Notes under the pieces: model-generated
Told to the model about the DNA's origin: nothing
Seen by the model: only the letters and a program-made list of their open reading frames with translations
The model's database searches: none
Position numbers and translations under genes: made by a program
Shown: positions 40,686 to 54,134 of the stretch, piece after piece
How positions within the stretch are numbered: the first letter of the stretch is position 1
Layout of the letters: every line of letters begins with the position of its first letter
Assembly (NCBI RefSeq): GCF_030936135.1
Contig: NC_082613.1
Span: forward strand, 682,001-746,000
Direction: 5' to 3'
Length of the DNA stretch: 64,000 nucleotides
Source of the DNA: Gavia stellata
Lineage: Eukaryota > Chordata > Aves > Gaviiformes > Gaviidae

Positions 40686-43600
40686 CTTTGGAAAACAGTG
40701 GGAAGAAAGGAGAGAAGAGTAAGGAGAAGGCCTTTTGATTGGCACCCAACAGGGTCATTAACAGAGAGCTATGGAAAGCTTTGTTGTCTGCAGCCTCTGA
40801 CAGCTGAACGGACTTGGAGGCTCATTAGAGAGAGCCATTAAAATGGCTCCTGTGCCCAAGAGAAGACAGTTCAGTGGTTTCATATCTACTAGCAAGTGGG
40901 AGAAAAATAGTTTGTTGTGCTACACAGTAAGTTATCGACACCAGACAAGCAGCTGGTGAATAACTGACCCTGGCTTTGGTCTCAGCATCATGGGCTGCTG
41001 CTGGCAAAAGCCGTTCTAAATCAGCCTGTCCCAAGTGCTGGAGAGGTGACTGTGGAGTATTGCATGTGCTACTTACATCTGGCGTGTTCTGGACAATCGC
41101 TCCTACAGAGCTCTTAAGAGAAGTTTTCTATGTTGTTCACCACCCCCTCTACTTTTGGGGAGGGGGTCAACCCATCTGGACTTCTCTCCCTTTTCAGAGG
41201 TGGCAAAACCAAGGGTATTTCTGGACAGCTGTCCAGGCTGGGCCACAAGTAGAGTTGAATGCTGTATTGAGGGCTTTTTGTTTACGTGAGGTCTCCCCTC
41301 ATCCCAAGTCCTTATTAGCTGCCTCCAAATTGTCTTCCTTCTGCACAGCACCTTTCAAAAAGCAGGATTTTCTTTTTTAAAAAAAACAAGAAACCTTCAT
41401 TAACAATAGAATAGAATAGAGGAAGAGAGGAATGACAGCCTCCTCTAATGCGTTACTCCTGTGCTGATGCCTTTTGCTTTGAATTTCAATACACCAGGCA
41501 AGGTGGGGGATTTGACTTTTGAGTATGCCTTCACACTTTTGATTCCGGCTGTGAGCTGCTGTAACAAAGATTTTGCAGACAGTCTTGGTGGAGAGCAGGA
41601 AGCTCCCAGGAGAAAAGAGCAAATGGCTGATTTGCATGACCTACACTCACTCCTTTCTGCCAGTTCTCATTGTCGGTAACCTTTGGGCTTGGCTAGGTCT
41701 GTGTCAGGGTTTAACTGCACAGAAGGCATATTGGGCTTAACTGGTATTAAGTCCTTTGGCTGTGCAACATACAAAATCAAACTAGAATTTGCAGGCTGCC
41801 CTGACAGTACTGCAAGGCCTCCTCCTGCATGGTGCTGAGTACTCTGTGCTCCCACAGAGACTACGAGCACCAAGGGTACGCAGCACTCGCCAAACCTACA
41901 GGTCTGCTTTGCAAGAGTCCAGTAAATGCCTAGCTGTACATCTTTAGGTCTCTAGTTTCTACTGAAATCATGGGGCCATGAGGAGAGCAAAGGCTGGGTG
42001 AGGTAACGTGAAGAGGACCAGAGGGTAGGCCTGTTCCCCCAGGCACAGGACAGAACTCCCCCCTCTAAAATCAAAGATCACCTGCTATAAAAGCCACACA
42101 AAATCCAGCCCTGATTGCTGTCAAAACTTCTCCCTGAAGAACTTTTATCCCTAAAGTGAGCTTGCTTGCTATGTAGAGCAGGCAGAAATCCCATTTTAGA
42201 AGCTCTCCTCTGAAACGGAGTGCAGTGCCATGGGTAACCTGAAAAAGCAGAGAAATGAGATGGGAGCACTAGAAAGCTCCCTTGTCTCTTCACAATAATC
42301 TTGTGGCTGTATGACTCGTTACCCCACGAGCGGTCAAAGTTGTTGCTTTTGCCTCTCTGCCATTAACCACTTGCCTGTCTCTCAGTGCAGGTCTCTGAAG
42401 AGCAATGAGGGAAGGACCTTGCCACTGCAAGCTGCTGGCAGTGTCCCTTTGCAGTGCCTATCTGTCTGCTCCAGAGGAACCCAGCGCGAACGTGCTCCGA
42501 AGTGATAGCTGTGCTTGGCAACAACGGCATCAGCAACGTGCCTTCTTTTGGGGGGATGGCCAGATGCAGGTGAGCTCATGGGGTTCTCCGCTCCCCGGCT
42601 TTGTTACTGCAGCTCTGCTGACTGGAAAAAGGAGGACTGGCCCGACCTGGGTGCCAGACTGAGTAACGTGCAGGCAGACTCGCCGGGGCAGGGTCTAGAG
42701 CTGGCACCTGCCAGCATCCCTGCACCAGCTCTCCAAGCCATGCAGGCTGCCAGTGCTCTCCTGGTGCTCGCTTGGCCATGACAGTGTGAGCGAGCAGCTC
42801 TCTGCCTGCCAGCAAAGAGCAGTCCCAGTGGCTTCCCCTAGCTTATGATGGGCTGCTGCTGGTGGGCAGCTGCATAGAAATAATCCTCGCTCCTTATGGC
42901 TGGGGCGGATAGGACTGGGCAAGAAAGGTGAATCACTGGGAAGTAAACATGGGAACAGGGAATACTATTCAGCTGGCTTCTGCTTCTCCAGCGCATGCAC
43001 AACTTCACCTCTTATACTCACAGCAAAGACACCCTGCTCTCCAACCTCTTCCCAAGCAGCTGCTCTGGAGAGAGCAACCCTCAAGAGATTAGCTGGTCCC
43101 TGGAGAACTCCACTGCCTCTTGTGCCCATAATGGCCTGAGGCATGTGATTATCTCCTGATAACCCGGAGTGCTGTGCAGCCTAAAGAACAACTTGACTTT
43201 CACATTTTCAAACTAACTCTGGGGTAGTTTCTAAGCAACCTGTTTCCATGGCAAAGAATCCTGGGGTTAATCCAGGTTTGTTTTCTGTTGTTGCTTTTTT
43301 TTTTTACTTAAATATAATTTTATTGAATTTTGCCTTGTGCAGGTGGCTGGCTTAGTGTATGTCAGCCCAGCCTGCGAATGACAGCTGTCAATAAGTATCC
43401 AATAAACTACACAATCAAACCAAAAGAGGTACACTGCATAATCAACTCTGGTATCTAAAAAGGTCCAAAAATAGCTCATTTGTTCCAGTTGTGCTAACAA
43501 CTTATTCTACTGGCACAGAGAAGAGTTTGGCTATTCTGTTGCCTTGTCTTTTCCCAAACTCTAAGCAAAGCCATGGCACAGTGAACAGGCTGGCAAAAGG

Positions 43601-46600
43601 ACAAGTCTCTGGCTTTTGCATCTCTGCTGAGTGCTTAACTAGATACAGTTCACCACAGACTTCAGGAAGAACTGGGGAAATTTTTTTCTGCATCCCAGAA
43701 AAAAACCCATTTCTACCCAGACTGTTGACTGAAAGGTCAAAGGGTAAACTTCACAGGCTGTAAACATTTATTAGGAATTAAGTGACTGTTTTGGAGTTTA
43801 CAGTTCAAACTGAAAAGATGCAGAACTATTTGTGAAGTGTTGATATAGCCAATGACAATTCCTTAATCTCTTTTCCTTCAAAGTTGGTTTGGTGTTGTTC
43901 CCCCCCCAAGTGAAAAGCTTGTCAGGGATGATGCAACTTAATAAATTGATGAGAAGCTCAGATTTACATATTGTGACTTTCAGTTTACACCATCTTCCCC
44001 CCCACCTTGTTCCCAGTGCTTGGCCCCACACCACCACCCCATAGCTGCTCAAGTGTTTCTGGTCACCTTAACCACAGTTGCACTGGTTTATTTTCAACGA
44101 AAGCAAAGATGTATCTAGTGTTCCCTAGCCTTCCCAAACGCCTCTTCAGTATTTTTTTTTTCCAAGCTTTGGATAATATTCCTCTCCTGGAATACTCCCA
44201 GCAGTCATCTTCTAATAAAGCCTATTGTCCCATTTTCTCTTCCTCAGTCATGCTGGAGTTGTTTTTTTCCCCAGCATCTATTTTTGCTTGTTGAGTATTG
44301 CATGATGCTGCAGTTACAAAATTCACTTACTCCCACTGCTTCATCTAATAAAACTACAGGGTCCCATAAATAGGATTAAGCAGCCTCCTTCGGGCATGAT
44401 AAAATCCTTGGAAGACAGCCAAAACTCCCTTTTTTTTTTTTTGTGTGGCTCCAGCACCTTGGCCAAAAATTCCTGCTTAGCTCTTTGCATACCTACAGAA
44501 TCCTTGCTTAGTCAGTGCAGGGAGTTATTGGAGCTACAACTTTGTAAGACCTGACCTTGTTCTTGGCAGGTCACAACTCATGAGTTGAGTATGAATCCAA
44601 AAAGCTGAGCAAAGGCCAGTTAGTATAAATCAATATGGCAAGCTGATTCCAAACATCTTTTTACCTTGTATGATTTCTGCAGCGATAAAGCTGAGTTATG
44701 TGATGTATGTTGGCACTCATGCTGTGGCTAAGATTAGTTCTGGTCTGTCTGTTTTTAGAAGCATTTAAAATGCACAATTTCTCATGTAGCAGGCTGATAA
44801 TGTTGCCCTTGCCTACATGGAAAGGGCCTTACATGTGACAACCTGTGTCAGTTTGCAGGATTACTTTCAGGCACATGGAGAGCAAGGAAAAGGACCAGAG
44901 CTTACAGGAATCTGGTGGTTAAGCAGCTGGAGAAAGAAAGCTGAAGCATGGCTGAGAAGTGATTCTTATCCTGGTGCCAGAGCTCATTGTTATGGTGCAA
45001 ACTAATTTTGACTTTTCCAAGCTGAAACCTCATACCATGTGTAGTATAGTTAAAAGTGATTGTGATACGTTTAACTCTGATCCATCCAGCTTAAAACCAG
45101 GGGGTCAGACAGGACTAAACTAAAAAAAAGACTAAAACTACAAGTACTGCCATATGCATAGTTAGTATCAGGCCAGACACGATCCATGCCTCAGTGCATG
45201 TGTATGTCGGCCAACAGAGCTACACATGAGAGCTGTTCACAGAAGACCTTGCTTTGTTCAGTGAAATATGTAATGTATGATGCATCAAAGGCATGGGGGA
45301 GTGGTGTAACATGTAGCATTTTTCCCTTAAAATAGAATATAAATAATATACAGGAGAAAAGTGTTACTTGCCCTGAACTTTGCTGCCCTTTTTCTCCAGT
45401 AACAGTGAGATTGCTTCACAATACAGCTTCTAATGACCCTATCACGTCATAGAGCTAATTCAGTATTTCCCCCCACCCCTGCTGTGGGGGGAAATTGCAC
45501 AGCTTTTCAGACTGCTTTGTTAATGATTTAAAAGCTTAAGATTCCAAATATCTAGATAAATCCTGGTGTTCTGCTTTCCGTTCCAGCATTGCTTACACAG
45601 ATGAACGCTTTATTGTATTAAGGGTATGCAAGCCTGCAGCGAAGAACCCCGTTGCAGAACAAATGCTGCTGAAGCCTGCTGCGATGCAATAAAAGCCACT
45701 AAGGTAAAAATAAACCTACTCTCACCGCGCAGGAATACAAACAAAGGTATGGCTACAGCTTCTGAGAGCGCTCTCCCTCTAAACCGCTGCCCAGCCACAC
45801 AAAAGCCCTTCACACCCTGGACCCCCCTGGGAGGCCTGCGCTCCGGTAAAAGGGAACGGGCAGCTCTTCCCTTTCAACAGCCCTCTGAAATCCACACTGC
45901 CTGCTGAACCTGCTCACTGTGCGCTTCCTCTCCCCGCAGGGGAGGGGAGGGGAGGGTTGGCCACACAGAAAGAGGGGGGCTTTTACCCCGTCCTTCAGCA
46001 CAGACAGAGGTGCATGGCTTTCTTATTCACTTTGCGTGTTCTGTAGCTGGACTCGTTTTGCCTGCTGAAATCTCTGGCCTTGTTTCCAGGTGACAACATA
46101 TGACAACAGCATTTCTTATCCTGACAGCAGTTATATGCTGAGCAGGATTTTGTACACCAAGCAGCAAAGTATGTCTGTCAACACTTCACAGAGCTGATGT
46201 GTGTTCACCTAAACTGTTCGTGCTCTTTTAACCTCTCCCAGCCTTCTCAGAGTAAGACTGGTGCCAAGACTGACAGCTTCCCAAAGAAACTCTGGTCCAC
46301 CCGGCAGAGCCTGGGTTGATGTGCTCACAGGAGCCCAAGGAAAATGGAAGGATAACAGAAGTAAATCCCCCAGCCTGCAGAAGGCATTAAGTGATAAAAT
46401 ACATGGGAATGTCTGGCACATTCTCTTGCATAGATGTCTTGCCTTCTGCAGTTTTATGCCACCAGTGGGCCAAGAGCCCTAAGTATTCTAGCATAGGAGG
46501 TGGTTAGAAAAAAGCAAGTAGCACATCTTCCCCCTCTGTGCCCAAATGCATTGCAAGGTAATCTGAAAGTCAACTGTAACTTGTGGGCAAGCTACCCTCT

Positions 46601-49600
46601 CTAGCCCATTTTGGGTAGTAACTGGTACTTCACCAGAGAAAGGGGTTAACTTCCATGAGAGACCCTGTTGTACAGGACTCAAACATGCTGGATGGAGGAA
46701 AGGGGTTACTGTGCTCCCTCTGTCCCACATTATTTGTACACCTGATACACCTGCATTTAAGAGACATTACCTCTGGGCAGCTTCTTGCAATTTCATGGGT
46801 TGCTTGGCGCTGAGGTAAATCAGGCAGGCATCTGCCACTTTATTCAGGTCAATCTCGCCTGCAGAAATGGAACAGAAAAGAAGGGTAGGAGGTAACCTAC
46901 TCAGCGGCTGCTGCCTAACAGAATGAGCTCTAAATTGGCAGTAAGAGGCTTCCGAGCCTTTGAACTATCTGACCCAGAGCTCTTCTGACCTTGCCTCTTA
47001 AGAATCATGCTGCAAAGCTAGGAAAGCAATCAAGGGCATTGAGAGAGGAAAAGAGCAACTAGCTAGCAAACCTTCTCCCTCAAAGTCAGCTCCAGAAATT
47101 TAACCTAGGAGAACTTCAGAGAGTTTCATTCAGCAGAAGAATGTGATTTGCTGCATTTAAAGGGTCACCCAGAGAGATGCCCCAAAATGGAACCAGGCGG
47201 CTTAGCCAGAAGTCTTATCTGGGCTCCAGTTCTTCAGTTAATTAAGAACAAAGCATGGCCCAACAGGCCCAGCTGCAGCAACTCAGGCACTCCACTTTAT
47301 ACCCACTTCTCTTGCACAAGTGAGATAGGCAGTCAGATTCTACAAGGTGCGGGGAACCTTCTCTCCCATTTGTCTCTTGGAGGGTAAAGAGTGACCAGCC
47401 CCTCTGCACAGAGCTCTCAAAGAGGACAGATTAAGGCCCAACAGGACCTGAATGGGATGAGACTGGAGAAGCTCAGGAAATCAATCCCATGGGGCAGCAG
47501 AAGAATAAGAAGCAAATGCAGGCCTGGTCAGCTGAGATGCAAGGAGAAGAGGTAAGTCCGGCAGAGATCTTATACAACCTGTATTTTCCCTGGTACTCAC
47601 CCATGTCCAACTTCTCACACAGAGAACCCAGTCCCTGCAACACAGCCAGCTGCAACTTGAAGGCAAGCGTGTGGTTGTACACAGGCCCGGCTCTGGCACT
47701 TGCTGGGGCCTGGCTGAGGAGGGAACTGGTCAGCTTAGGCAGGACATCTCTGGAGAATCTCTGCCTCAGAAAGTCCCCACACTTTTGAGCCAGGGTACAC
47801 AGCACCTAGTGGAGAAACATCAGTTACTGGAGGATAGGTGCACAAACGGGTCTGGGAGGAGCTCAGCAATCCTTACCAGCTCGGGGGATAAGGCATTCAT
47901 TCTACCTTGGTAAGTTTTTTGCAGTTGAGAGCAACGTGACCACACCTGCCACAGTTTCCCATAATGAGCAGAAGGCGAATGCTCGATGGAGAGGCCGAGC
48001 GACCTGCACCCTGCTCTTCAATTTCATATGGCTAACCTCCTGGAGTTGCCCTACTCTCGTTAGCACAGCAAAGGTAAGTAGCTTGTGAAGTCTTACTCGG
48101 AATTGCTGGAGAAGCCTCTGATGGAAAATGCCATTAAAATATAAATCACCTTTGTGGTGGAAACAGTCTATCTTTACAAGCATGCCAGTGAACAGAAAGG
48201 CCGACTGGCTACAGCATAGGGCACCCAGCACTACTGGTGTGTGCCCAGGATAAAAACCAAACTGGCCTAGAGAATGGCTAAAAATGTAAAACTGAAGGGG
48301 GCATCCATGGGGCCAACCCATGTGGCCAGAACATAGTTCTCTCTTGGAACTTCACTAAGCTCATGATCTTTGTGTGCAGGACTGATATGCTGGTTATGTT
48401 GTGTTTGGCTTACACAGATACTATGGTTCTTGTCCTGAGATTTAGGAAGGAAGAGACTCACAGGGGATTTCTAATAACAAAACCCAAACTCAGTGCTAAT
48501 TGTAATGATCCCTTGGACTTTTCAAGAGTTAATTAGTTTTTGTGTAGCGATCTCTCCCTTCTTTTAGGGCTGGCACATGTGAGGTATGGCTACTCTGAAA
48601 TTCTGGTGCATGGCTTCTTGAATTTGCGGAATCAAAACTCTTATTCACACTGAAGGATTCTAAAATGAATCTCATTCTGCACAGCAGAGGAAGCCCTGTG
48701 AAACCCTGGGACTGGCTACCTCTGGAAACATGCTTTATTGTCCAACTTGTGAGTCAGGAAGAGAATGCAATCAGGAGCTCTTCAATAGTGTTGTTATGAG
48801 GCTAAGTCTTTGGTTAACCTCTCTCCTCCCCTGCCAATGCCTCAATCGCAAAGCAATCCCTTCTCTTCAGTCTAAGACTTCCAAAGGGGGCTGCTGGGAC
48901 TGTGGCTCCAGCAAGGGCAAGTTGCACCATACGGTGCCTCTGACGGCTGCTTAGGCTGTAAAAGAACTGTTTTCCTCTTCCCTGCAATAACCGCTAATAT
49001 AGCCGTTTCCCCCAGGAACAGCGTCGAGGTTTTACCTGCAGATAAGCTGCAGTGGGAGGGGTACAAGCCTACCCACTGCAGGGTGGCGACCCTGTGTTCC
49101 GAGCCACATTTAAAAATCACTCCACAAGCTGAGTGCTTCTCTCACGGGCCTCAGCAATGCCTGAGCCACTTGCTTTCTAAGCACCAGCTTGAAGGCTGTT
49201 GGCAGAGATTCGCTACTGTACCTTGAAGGCTCTGAGCACTGCCAGAGGGTCATCACTAGTCAGCCGGGTGACGAGAGCCGGCCAGACACGATGAGCCATG
49301 GGAAGCAGATGGTTTCCGTGAGGATGCAGCACAGTTACACAGAGCTCCAGCATGTCCAGGACCTGGGCAGGAGGGGTAGGTAACAGACTTTCAGAGTGCT
49401 GCAGCACCAGCAGCACCAGGCATTCAGGTGGATCCCCAGCATCACACCAGGGAGCCAGGAGAAAGAAGGGCTTTAATACAAAAGGGTACAGTTTTACCTC
49501 AGCATGAACTGGGATAACAGAACAGTGCACAGAGCACAGGCCTGTTCAGAAAGGGACAAGTAGCACAGTGACATAACTTGTGCTGGGCTACAGAGCCAGG

Positions 49601-52600
49601 CTAGAACCAGGGCGTGATTCCTGGCCTGATCCTGCAGGCTGAGCTGTGCACTAGGACCTTACTGCTGCTGTGGCACGGCAGCAGATCACCTGGTAGGGCT
49701 GGGGCCTCTCTGGTAAGAATCTGGGTTATGCCTCACTGCTGCATTTTCTGTCTTGCTTTGCAGTTTCAAAGGAGGCCACCTTCAAAGGATTTTCATAATT
49801 AAAAAACCCCAGGCTTTTAGTCCTGCTTATCACCACCCCAGCAACTTCAGAAACATTCATCAGTCTGTGCGCTGCAGTCTGAGGAAGGGGGATGGGAGGT
49901 CTGGATGGGATAAAGATGCTTCTGCCTCCTCCACCAAAGGCTGAGGCACAAGACTTGACTATCGTGAGCATCAAGGGAAAGTGCCTTATGAAGCCACCCT
50001 GAAGATTCTGTTCACCCTGGCTGCCATGCCTAAACCAGACTACTCCCAGAGAACTGTCTCTCTTTCTCTTGCCGACACTTAGAGGGTCTGTCCTGAATAA
50101 GCATATGGCAGCACTAACCTCGTTACGGCGGGAAACCCAGCATGCATCGTGCACGTTGATGAAACACCAGCACCCCCTGTCCCCTCAAAGCCGGCATTTA
50201 CTAACCTTCAGCCGCACTCGGAGGTTCCTGTCAGACAGCAAATGGATGCATCTCTCCATCACATCTTTGGCCAGTTGAGCATGGCTTGGCAGTGGAGTTT
50301 CTCCTTCTGTGGTGGAGTTGTTTGGCTCCAGCTTAGCAAGGGGGGAAACCTCATCTGGAAGATCAAAACCATGACTACAGCCATGAAAATGACTTGGAAG
50401 TTCTGGGAGATCACAACACCCACCCACAACTACTCTGCAAATTCTCAAGTGAGGCCTTTGGCATTTTTCAACGTATTCAGATATAGTCAAGCCTATGCTT
50501 GAGTTCTGTGAGTTAAGTGTCAGACTCGGTTAAGAGTGTGGGACTAGGGAAGGTTTGCTTTCTTTACTGGACAATGCAGTTGGTCTGACATTTGCAGGCT
50601 TTCCTCACCGTGGACTTATTTCCCATTGATTTTTATTAAAAATTAAAAGCCTGGGTATTTAAAGATGAAGTATTTAAAGGTCAGGATTGCAGCACATCCC
50701 AGCAAAGACTAAAAAGTTCCCTATATGAATGTCTGCAGGGCCTGCAAGGCCAAGTGAGAAGGGAGTGGTGGCATCATTAACCAGGAGAAAATGGTACAGG
50801 GATTCCCAAGAGAGGGTGAGGAAAATGCAGTAGCATCCTGGAAAGAGGATGCCAGAACTTTGGGTCGTGATGCCAGATGGCCTGCTATGAGGTAAGGAAA
50901 AACAGTGTGCTTGTGTCTTAGAGCTAGATAAGCCTTGATCTGCAAACGTTTAACTCCCTCCCCTGCATAGAACAAAGCAAGAACACCCAGCAGCACCTTA
51001 CACGAGCTAAGGTCAGCTCCAAGCAGAGCTGAGACTGTCAGGAGCGCGCTAGGCTTTCAGCCTGGTCCCAAGTCTCCCATCTGACAAAAGGAAACCTCAG
51101 AGGTCACTGTCTTTCTCCAAGTTGAACACACTTTTCTCCAGTCGTGCACAGTACTGACCTGTCTCCTCATCTCCTGTGTCAGGAAGATTGCCCTCTGCGA
51201 TCTGCTTCTGTCTGACATAGTCAAGGAAGAATCGTTCCACTTCTTGCCTTGTCACCACCTCCTGCCCCTGGGACAAAGTCCTGCTCTGCCACTTGGCAGT
51301 CTGCCTTTGCTGGTGTTCCTCACCACAGGACGATCCAAACCACTGGACTGCAAAAAAAGGAACTGATATGTCACTAAGTAATCATGATCCCCTCCTGTAA
51401 GTCAGCAAGGTGCCACAGACTCCTTGAGAGATGAACATGACTCTCAAGTCTCATGGGACTGAACTACAGAATCAGGCACCTGCTGTCACATCACCGTGAC
51501 CTCCCTGATGGTATGAGAACATTAAAACCCCAAAGTAAACAGGAAAACGGTCCACATGCTTCTACAGAACGCTTATGGGAGCAGCAAATCCATCCTCAAC
51601 CACTACAGGCCACGTTCCTGCAAGTCTGCAGGCCAGGCCAACAGAAACTGGCTGTGGGGAGGGGAAGCTATTGGCAAACTTTGCTTGAGAGCTGGCCCAC
51701 CAAGCAAAGCACAGTTGCCATCCCGCTGCAGTACCTCGGCTAATTGAAATCTCCCATGGCAAGTCGAAAGGTCAAAGACAAGTACCCTTCGTTACAGTAA
51801 GACTGAATTACACAAAGTAAACGTCGCTTAGATACCTAAAGCTGCCATTACTGAGTGGAGGACCCTGAGGAAAGAGGAAGCCTGGTTATTGTAAGACTGA
51901 TCTAGTGCAGACAAGACATCTTGGATAACGTCTTCTACCAGTGGCAGCAAGCTGGCATCTGAATGCCTCAGCATAGTGTCCAGGACCTGGGAAGCATGTG
52001 GTTGATGTGCCAGCTGGCGCAAATTCAGGGAAATCCCGTTCACCAGATAGTCAGAATTCTCATTAATCAAAGACTGCATGGAGTCATAACTGCAGGCCTC
52101 GCATATGTCTACCAGCGTCCCCAGTGCCGTCTCACTGATGAGCAGAGTCTTGTCACCAGCCTTCTCCAACACAGGGTAGAGAGCTGACAGCAGAAGCAAC
52201 CGGAACTCCTTCCCAAGGACAGCAGCAAAGCAGCCGATGCCTTCCAGCTGGATGCAGATCTGCCAGATGTTGCTGTTCATGGTGCGGGTCGTTACATGGG
52301 GCTCTGGGGGTGGAAGGAGAATGCTACTGCATGCACCTCCTGGACGCGCAGTAAGTCCTGAATGTTGCTCAGAGTGCTCATGGCTGATTTCTTCTGTATC
52401 AATGCTAGTGATCAAATACCAGTTCGCCTGGTCTGTGTACTCATCGAGAATGGACATTATGGACCCTTTGAGATCATCCATGTTCAATGAAATTTCCCTT
52501 TCTTGAAGGACATCCACCCCCATTCCAGCAGCTCCTGCAATCAGCTCATTGAGGACCATCGCTGCCTGCTTTCGGTACATGCCAGATTCACTGTACAGCC

Positions 52601-54134
52601 CCATGAAATGGTCCACAAGCAAATAGAGGTTCCCGTAGTAGCCAAGAACACGACAAACTTGCTGAAGGAGCTGGAAAACTTTCTCCTCCGTGAAGAAGCG
52701 GAAGTATTTCTTCTGACATCTGCCCTTCGGCACACTGTGCTGCAAGGAGCCCGAAGGTCCGCAGGCACCCTCGTAGCCGCAGCGCCTGTCTTCCACTATC
52801 TTTACATCTGTCACGTCCAACTCCAGAACTTGCATCAGCGCTTTGGACAGACGGTGGAGGTGGGATACGGAGTTGAGAACAATGTTAATCTTGGGGCCCA
52901 GCAGCTTCAAATAGCCGAGCAACAAGCTTAAAGTGGAAAACTTGCCCGTGTCATCCTGAGAGTTCATCAAGCGAGGAAGAGCTGTGGCAAGGGAGTGGAG
53001 GTTCTCGGAGAGGACATCAGCAAGAGCCCTGTTCTGTGCTATGATCCTCTGCTCTGCAATGCCTTGCAGAACCTCATTACACCTGCTTTGAACTTCACTG
53101 TTTTCGTCGTTCACCAGCCCAACCAAGGCCTTTAAAAGATGACTGAACGAGTCCACCAGTGAGTGACTGCAGTTCCTCAGTAAGTGGTGGACCAGTTCCA
53201 CCAGCTCCAGTCTCACTTTCCAGTGGGGGTGAACTGAAGAAAATTCAACTATTTTATGCAGCAGGAGAGAGAGTTTTTCAGCAGTACTTTTACTCCAGTC
53301 AGGTCCTCTATGGACCATTAGTTCTGATATTCTGCCTTGTTCCACTGGCAGCTTTTCTTTATTCTTTGGGATTCTGGCTAGCTGTTCATCAGCCATTACC
53401 AAGCCCACAATCAGATAAAAGAGTCTGATGGCAGAAACAGTGGTTTTGTGACCTTGTTTGATGTCTCCAGTAATAACCCGAGACAGTGTGATGGAAATCC
53501 CAGGTAGAAAAGAAGCAAACAAATCCCCACACTGCTGTGCCTCGTCTTCGTCTAGGTGTCGATGCTCCTGGCAGTCACACTGCAGAACTAGGACCTGTAA
53601 GCACTTCAAAGCAGAGATCTTAATTTGCTTTGCTCTTTCTTGCTCTGCTAGGCCCAGAAGCAAAGATACAGCAAATCCTAAGAGAGGGAGGGTGGAAGGT
53701 TGATACAGAGACAAGATAACATCCCCATAAGCTGAATGCATCAGGGTGTGGAGTGCCTGGATTACAGCCAACTTTAACTCCTCTGACAGCGAGGCTGGTT
53801 TGCTTGAACCAGACAGCGGAGAGAGGCATGTACAGAGCTCAGAAAAAAGCTCCTGCAGGAGCTCCTGCTTCTTCACGCACGTTGCTGTGAGGATGGAGGA
53901 AATGCACTGCACCACGCTCTGCACCAGGCGCTCCTGCTTGGGCCCCGGCACCTTCAGGGCGAAGCGCAGGGGGAAGAGGACGTACTCCTGCAGCTCCTGC
54001 AGGGCCGAGGCGCTGACCGCTGCCAGGTGGGCCTGCAGGCGCGCCACGTTCTCCATGGTCTGGGCCCTCGTCAGCTGCACACAGAGGGGGCGCAGGGCCC
54101 CGAAGGCCTCCTGGGGGGTGTCGAAGACGGCCAT
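40451..54134 (-). CDS. TTI1: TTI1 (TELO2-interacting protein 1), complete, 7 coding exons, 1,101 aa
   Basis: Minus-strand exons 54134-51836, 51347-51159, 50354-50206, 49362-49222, 47805-47601, 46858-46771 and 40685-40451 join without a phase error to 3,306 nt. TTI1 is a long HEAT-repeat scaffold. With TELO2 and TTI2 it forms the TTT complex, which works with HSP90 and R2TP to fold and stabilise PIKK kinases (mTOR, ATM, ATR, DNA-PKcs, SMG1, TRRAP). Diagnostic strings are [73 protein letters not shown] and [11 protein letters not shown]. The human protein is about 1,089 aa. The start ATG opens [18 protein letters not shown]. Exon 1 alone encodes 766 residues. No internal stop was found. The promoter is shared with RPRD1B. 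Confidence 0.97.
40686..46770 (-). other. TTI1: TTI1 intron 6
   Basis: The largest TTI1 intron, AT-richer than the DNA to its left. It contains same-strand AATAAA signals at 45609-45614, 43766-43771 and 43319-43324. The last is followed 13 nt later by an 11-A run. A short GGGGA repeat lies at 45,937-45,955. No recognisable nested gene. Confidence 0.65.
46771..46858 (-). CDS. TTI1: TTI1 coding exon 6
   Basis: The acceptor is CCATTTCTGCAG; the donor is CAGAG then GTAATG. The 88 nt encode [20 protein letters not shown], then MKLQEAAQ and two bases of Ser. Too short for automated open-frame lists but clearly TTI1 by sequence. Confidence 0.94.
46859..47600 (-). other. TTI1: TTI1 intron 5
   Basis: A 742-nt intron. 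I see nothing beyond splice signals. Confidence 0.85.
47601..47805 (-). CDS. TTI1: TTI1 coding exon 5
   Basis: Sixty-eight codons plus one base, including [19 protein letters not shown] and [20 protein letters not shown]. The acceptor is CTCCACTAG and the donor GTGAGT. Confidence 0.95.
47806..49221 (-). other. TTI1: TTI1 intron 4
   Basis: A 1.4-kb intron of moderate GC. No repeat, RNA gene or exon recognised. Confidence 0.8.
49222..49362 (-). CDS. TTI1: TTI1 coding exon 4
   Basis: Forty-seven whole codons: [17 protein letters not shown], then [20 protein letters not shown], ending RAFK. The acceptor is CTCCTGCCCAG and the donor GTACAG. Confidence 0.95.
49363..50205 (-). other. TTI1: TTI1 intron 3
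   Basis: An 843-nt intron. Open frames in both directions are short and unrecognised. Confidence 0.85.
50206..50354 (-). CDS. TTI1: TTI1 coding exon 3
   Basis: The acceptor is GATCTTCCAG; the donor is AAG then GTTAG. It encodes an acidic/Pro linker, then [20 protein letters not shown], the start of the conserved C-terminal HEAT block. Confidence 0.94.
50355..51158 (-). other. TTI1: TTI1 intron 2
   Basis: An 804-nt intron with an AT-rich patch near 50,580-50,680. Nothing else recognised. Confidence 0.85.
51159..51347 (-). CDS. TTI1: TTI1 coding exon 2
   Basis: The minus-strand acceptor is TTTTTTTGCAG; the donor is ACAG then GTCAG. The 189 nt encode a variable linker, then [18 protein letters not shown]. 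This corresponds to the FLLDYVKEK-type segment of mammalian TTI1. Enters and leaves in phase 1. Confidence 0.93.
51348..51835 (-). other. TTI1: TTI1 intron 1 (coding)
   Basis: A 488-nt intron between exons 1 and 2. No other feature. Confidence 0.85.
51836..54134 (-). CDS. TTI1: TTI1 coding exon 1 (residues 1-766 plus one base)
   Basis: A single 2,299-nt open exon covers most of the N-terminal and central HEAT repeats. The donor on the minus strand is TTTAG then GTATC. The C-terminal side reads [13 protein letters not shown] and continues into exon 2 as V-Q-W-F, matching the human AALAQWF. Plus-strand open frames inside it are shadows. Confidence 0.97.

Noticed and set aside
52503-52931. 142-codon plus-strand open frame inside TTI1 exon 1
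   Set aside because: Antisense shadow of a strongly conserved TTI1 coding exon.
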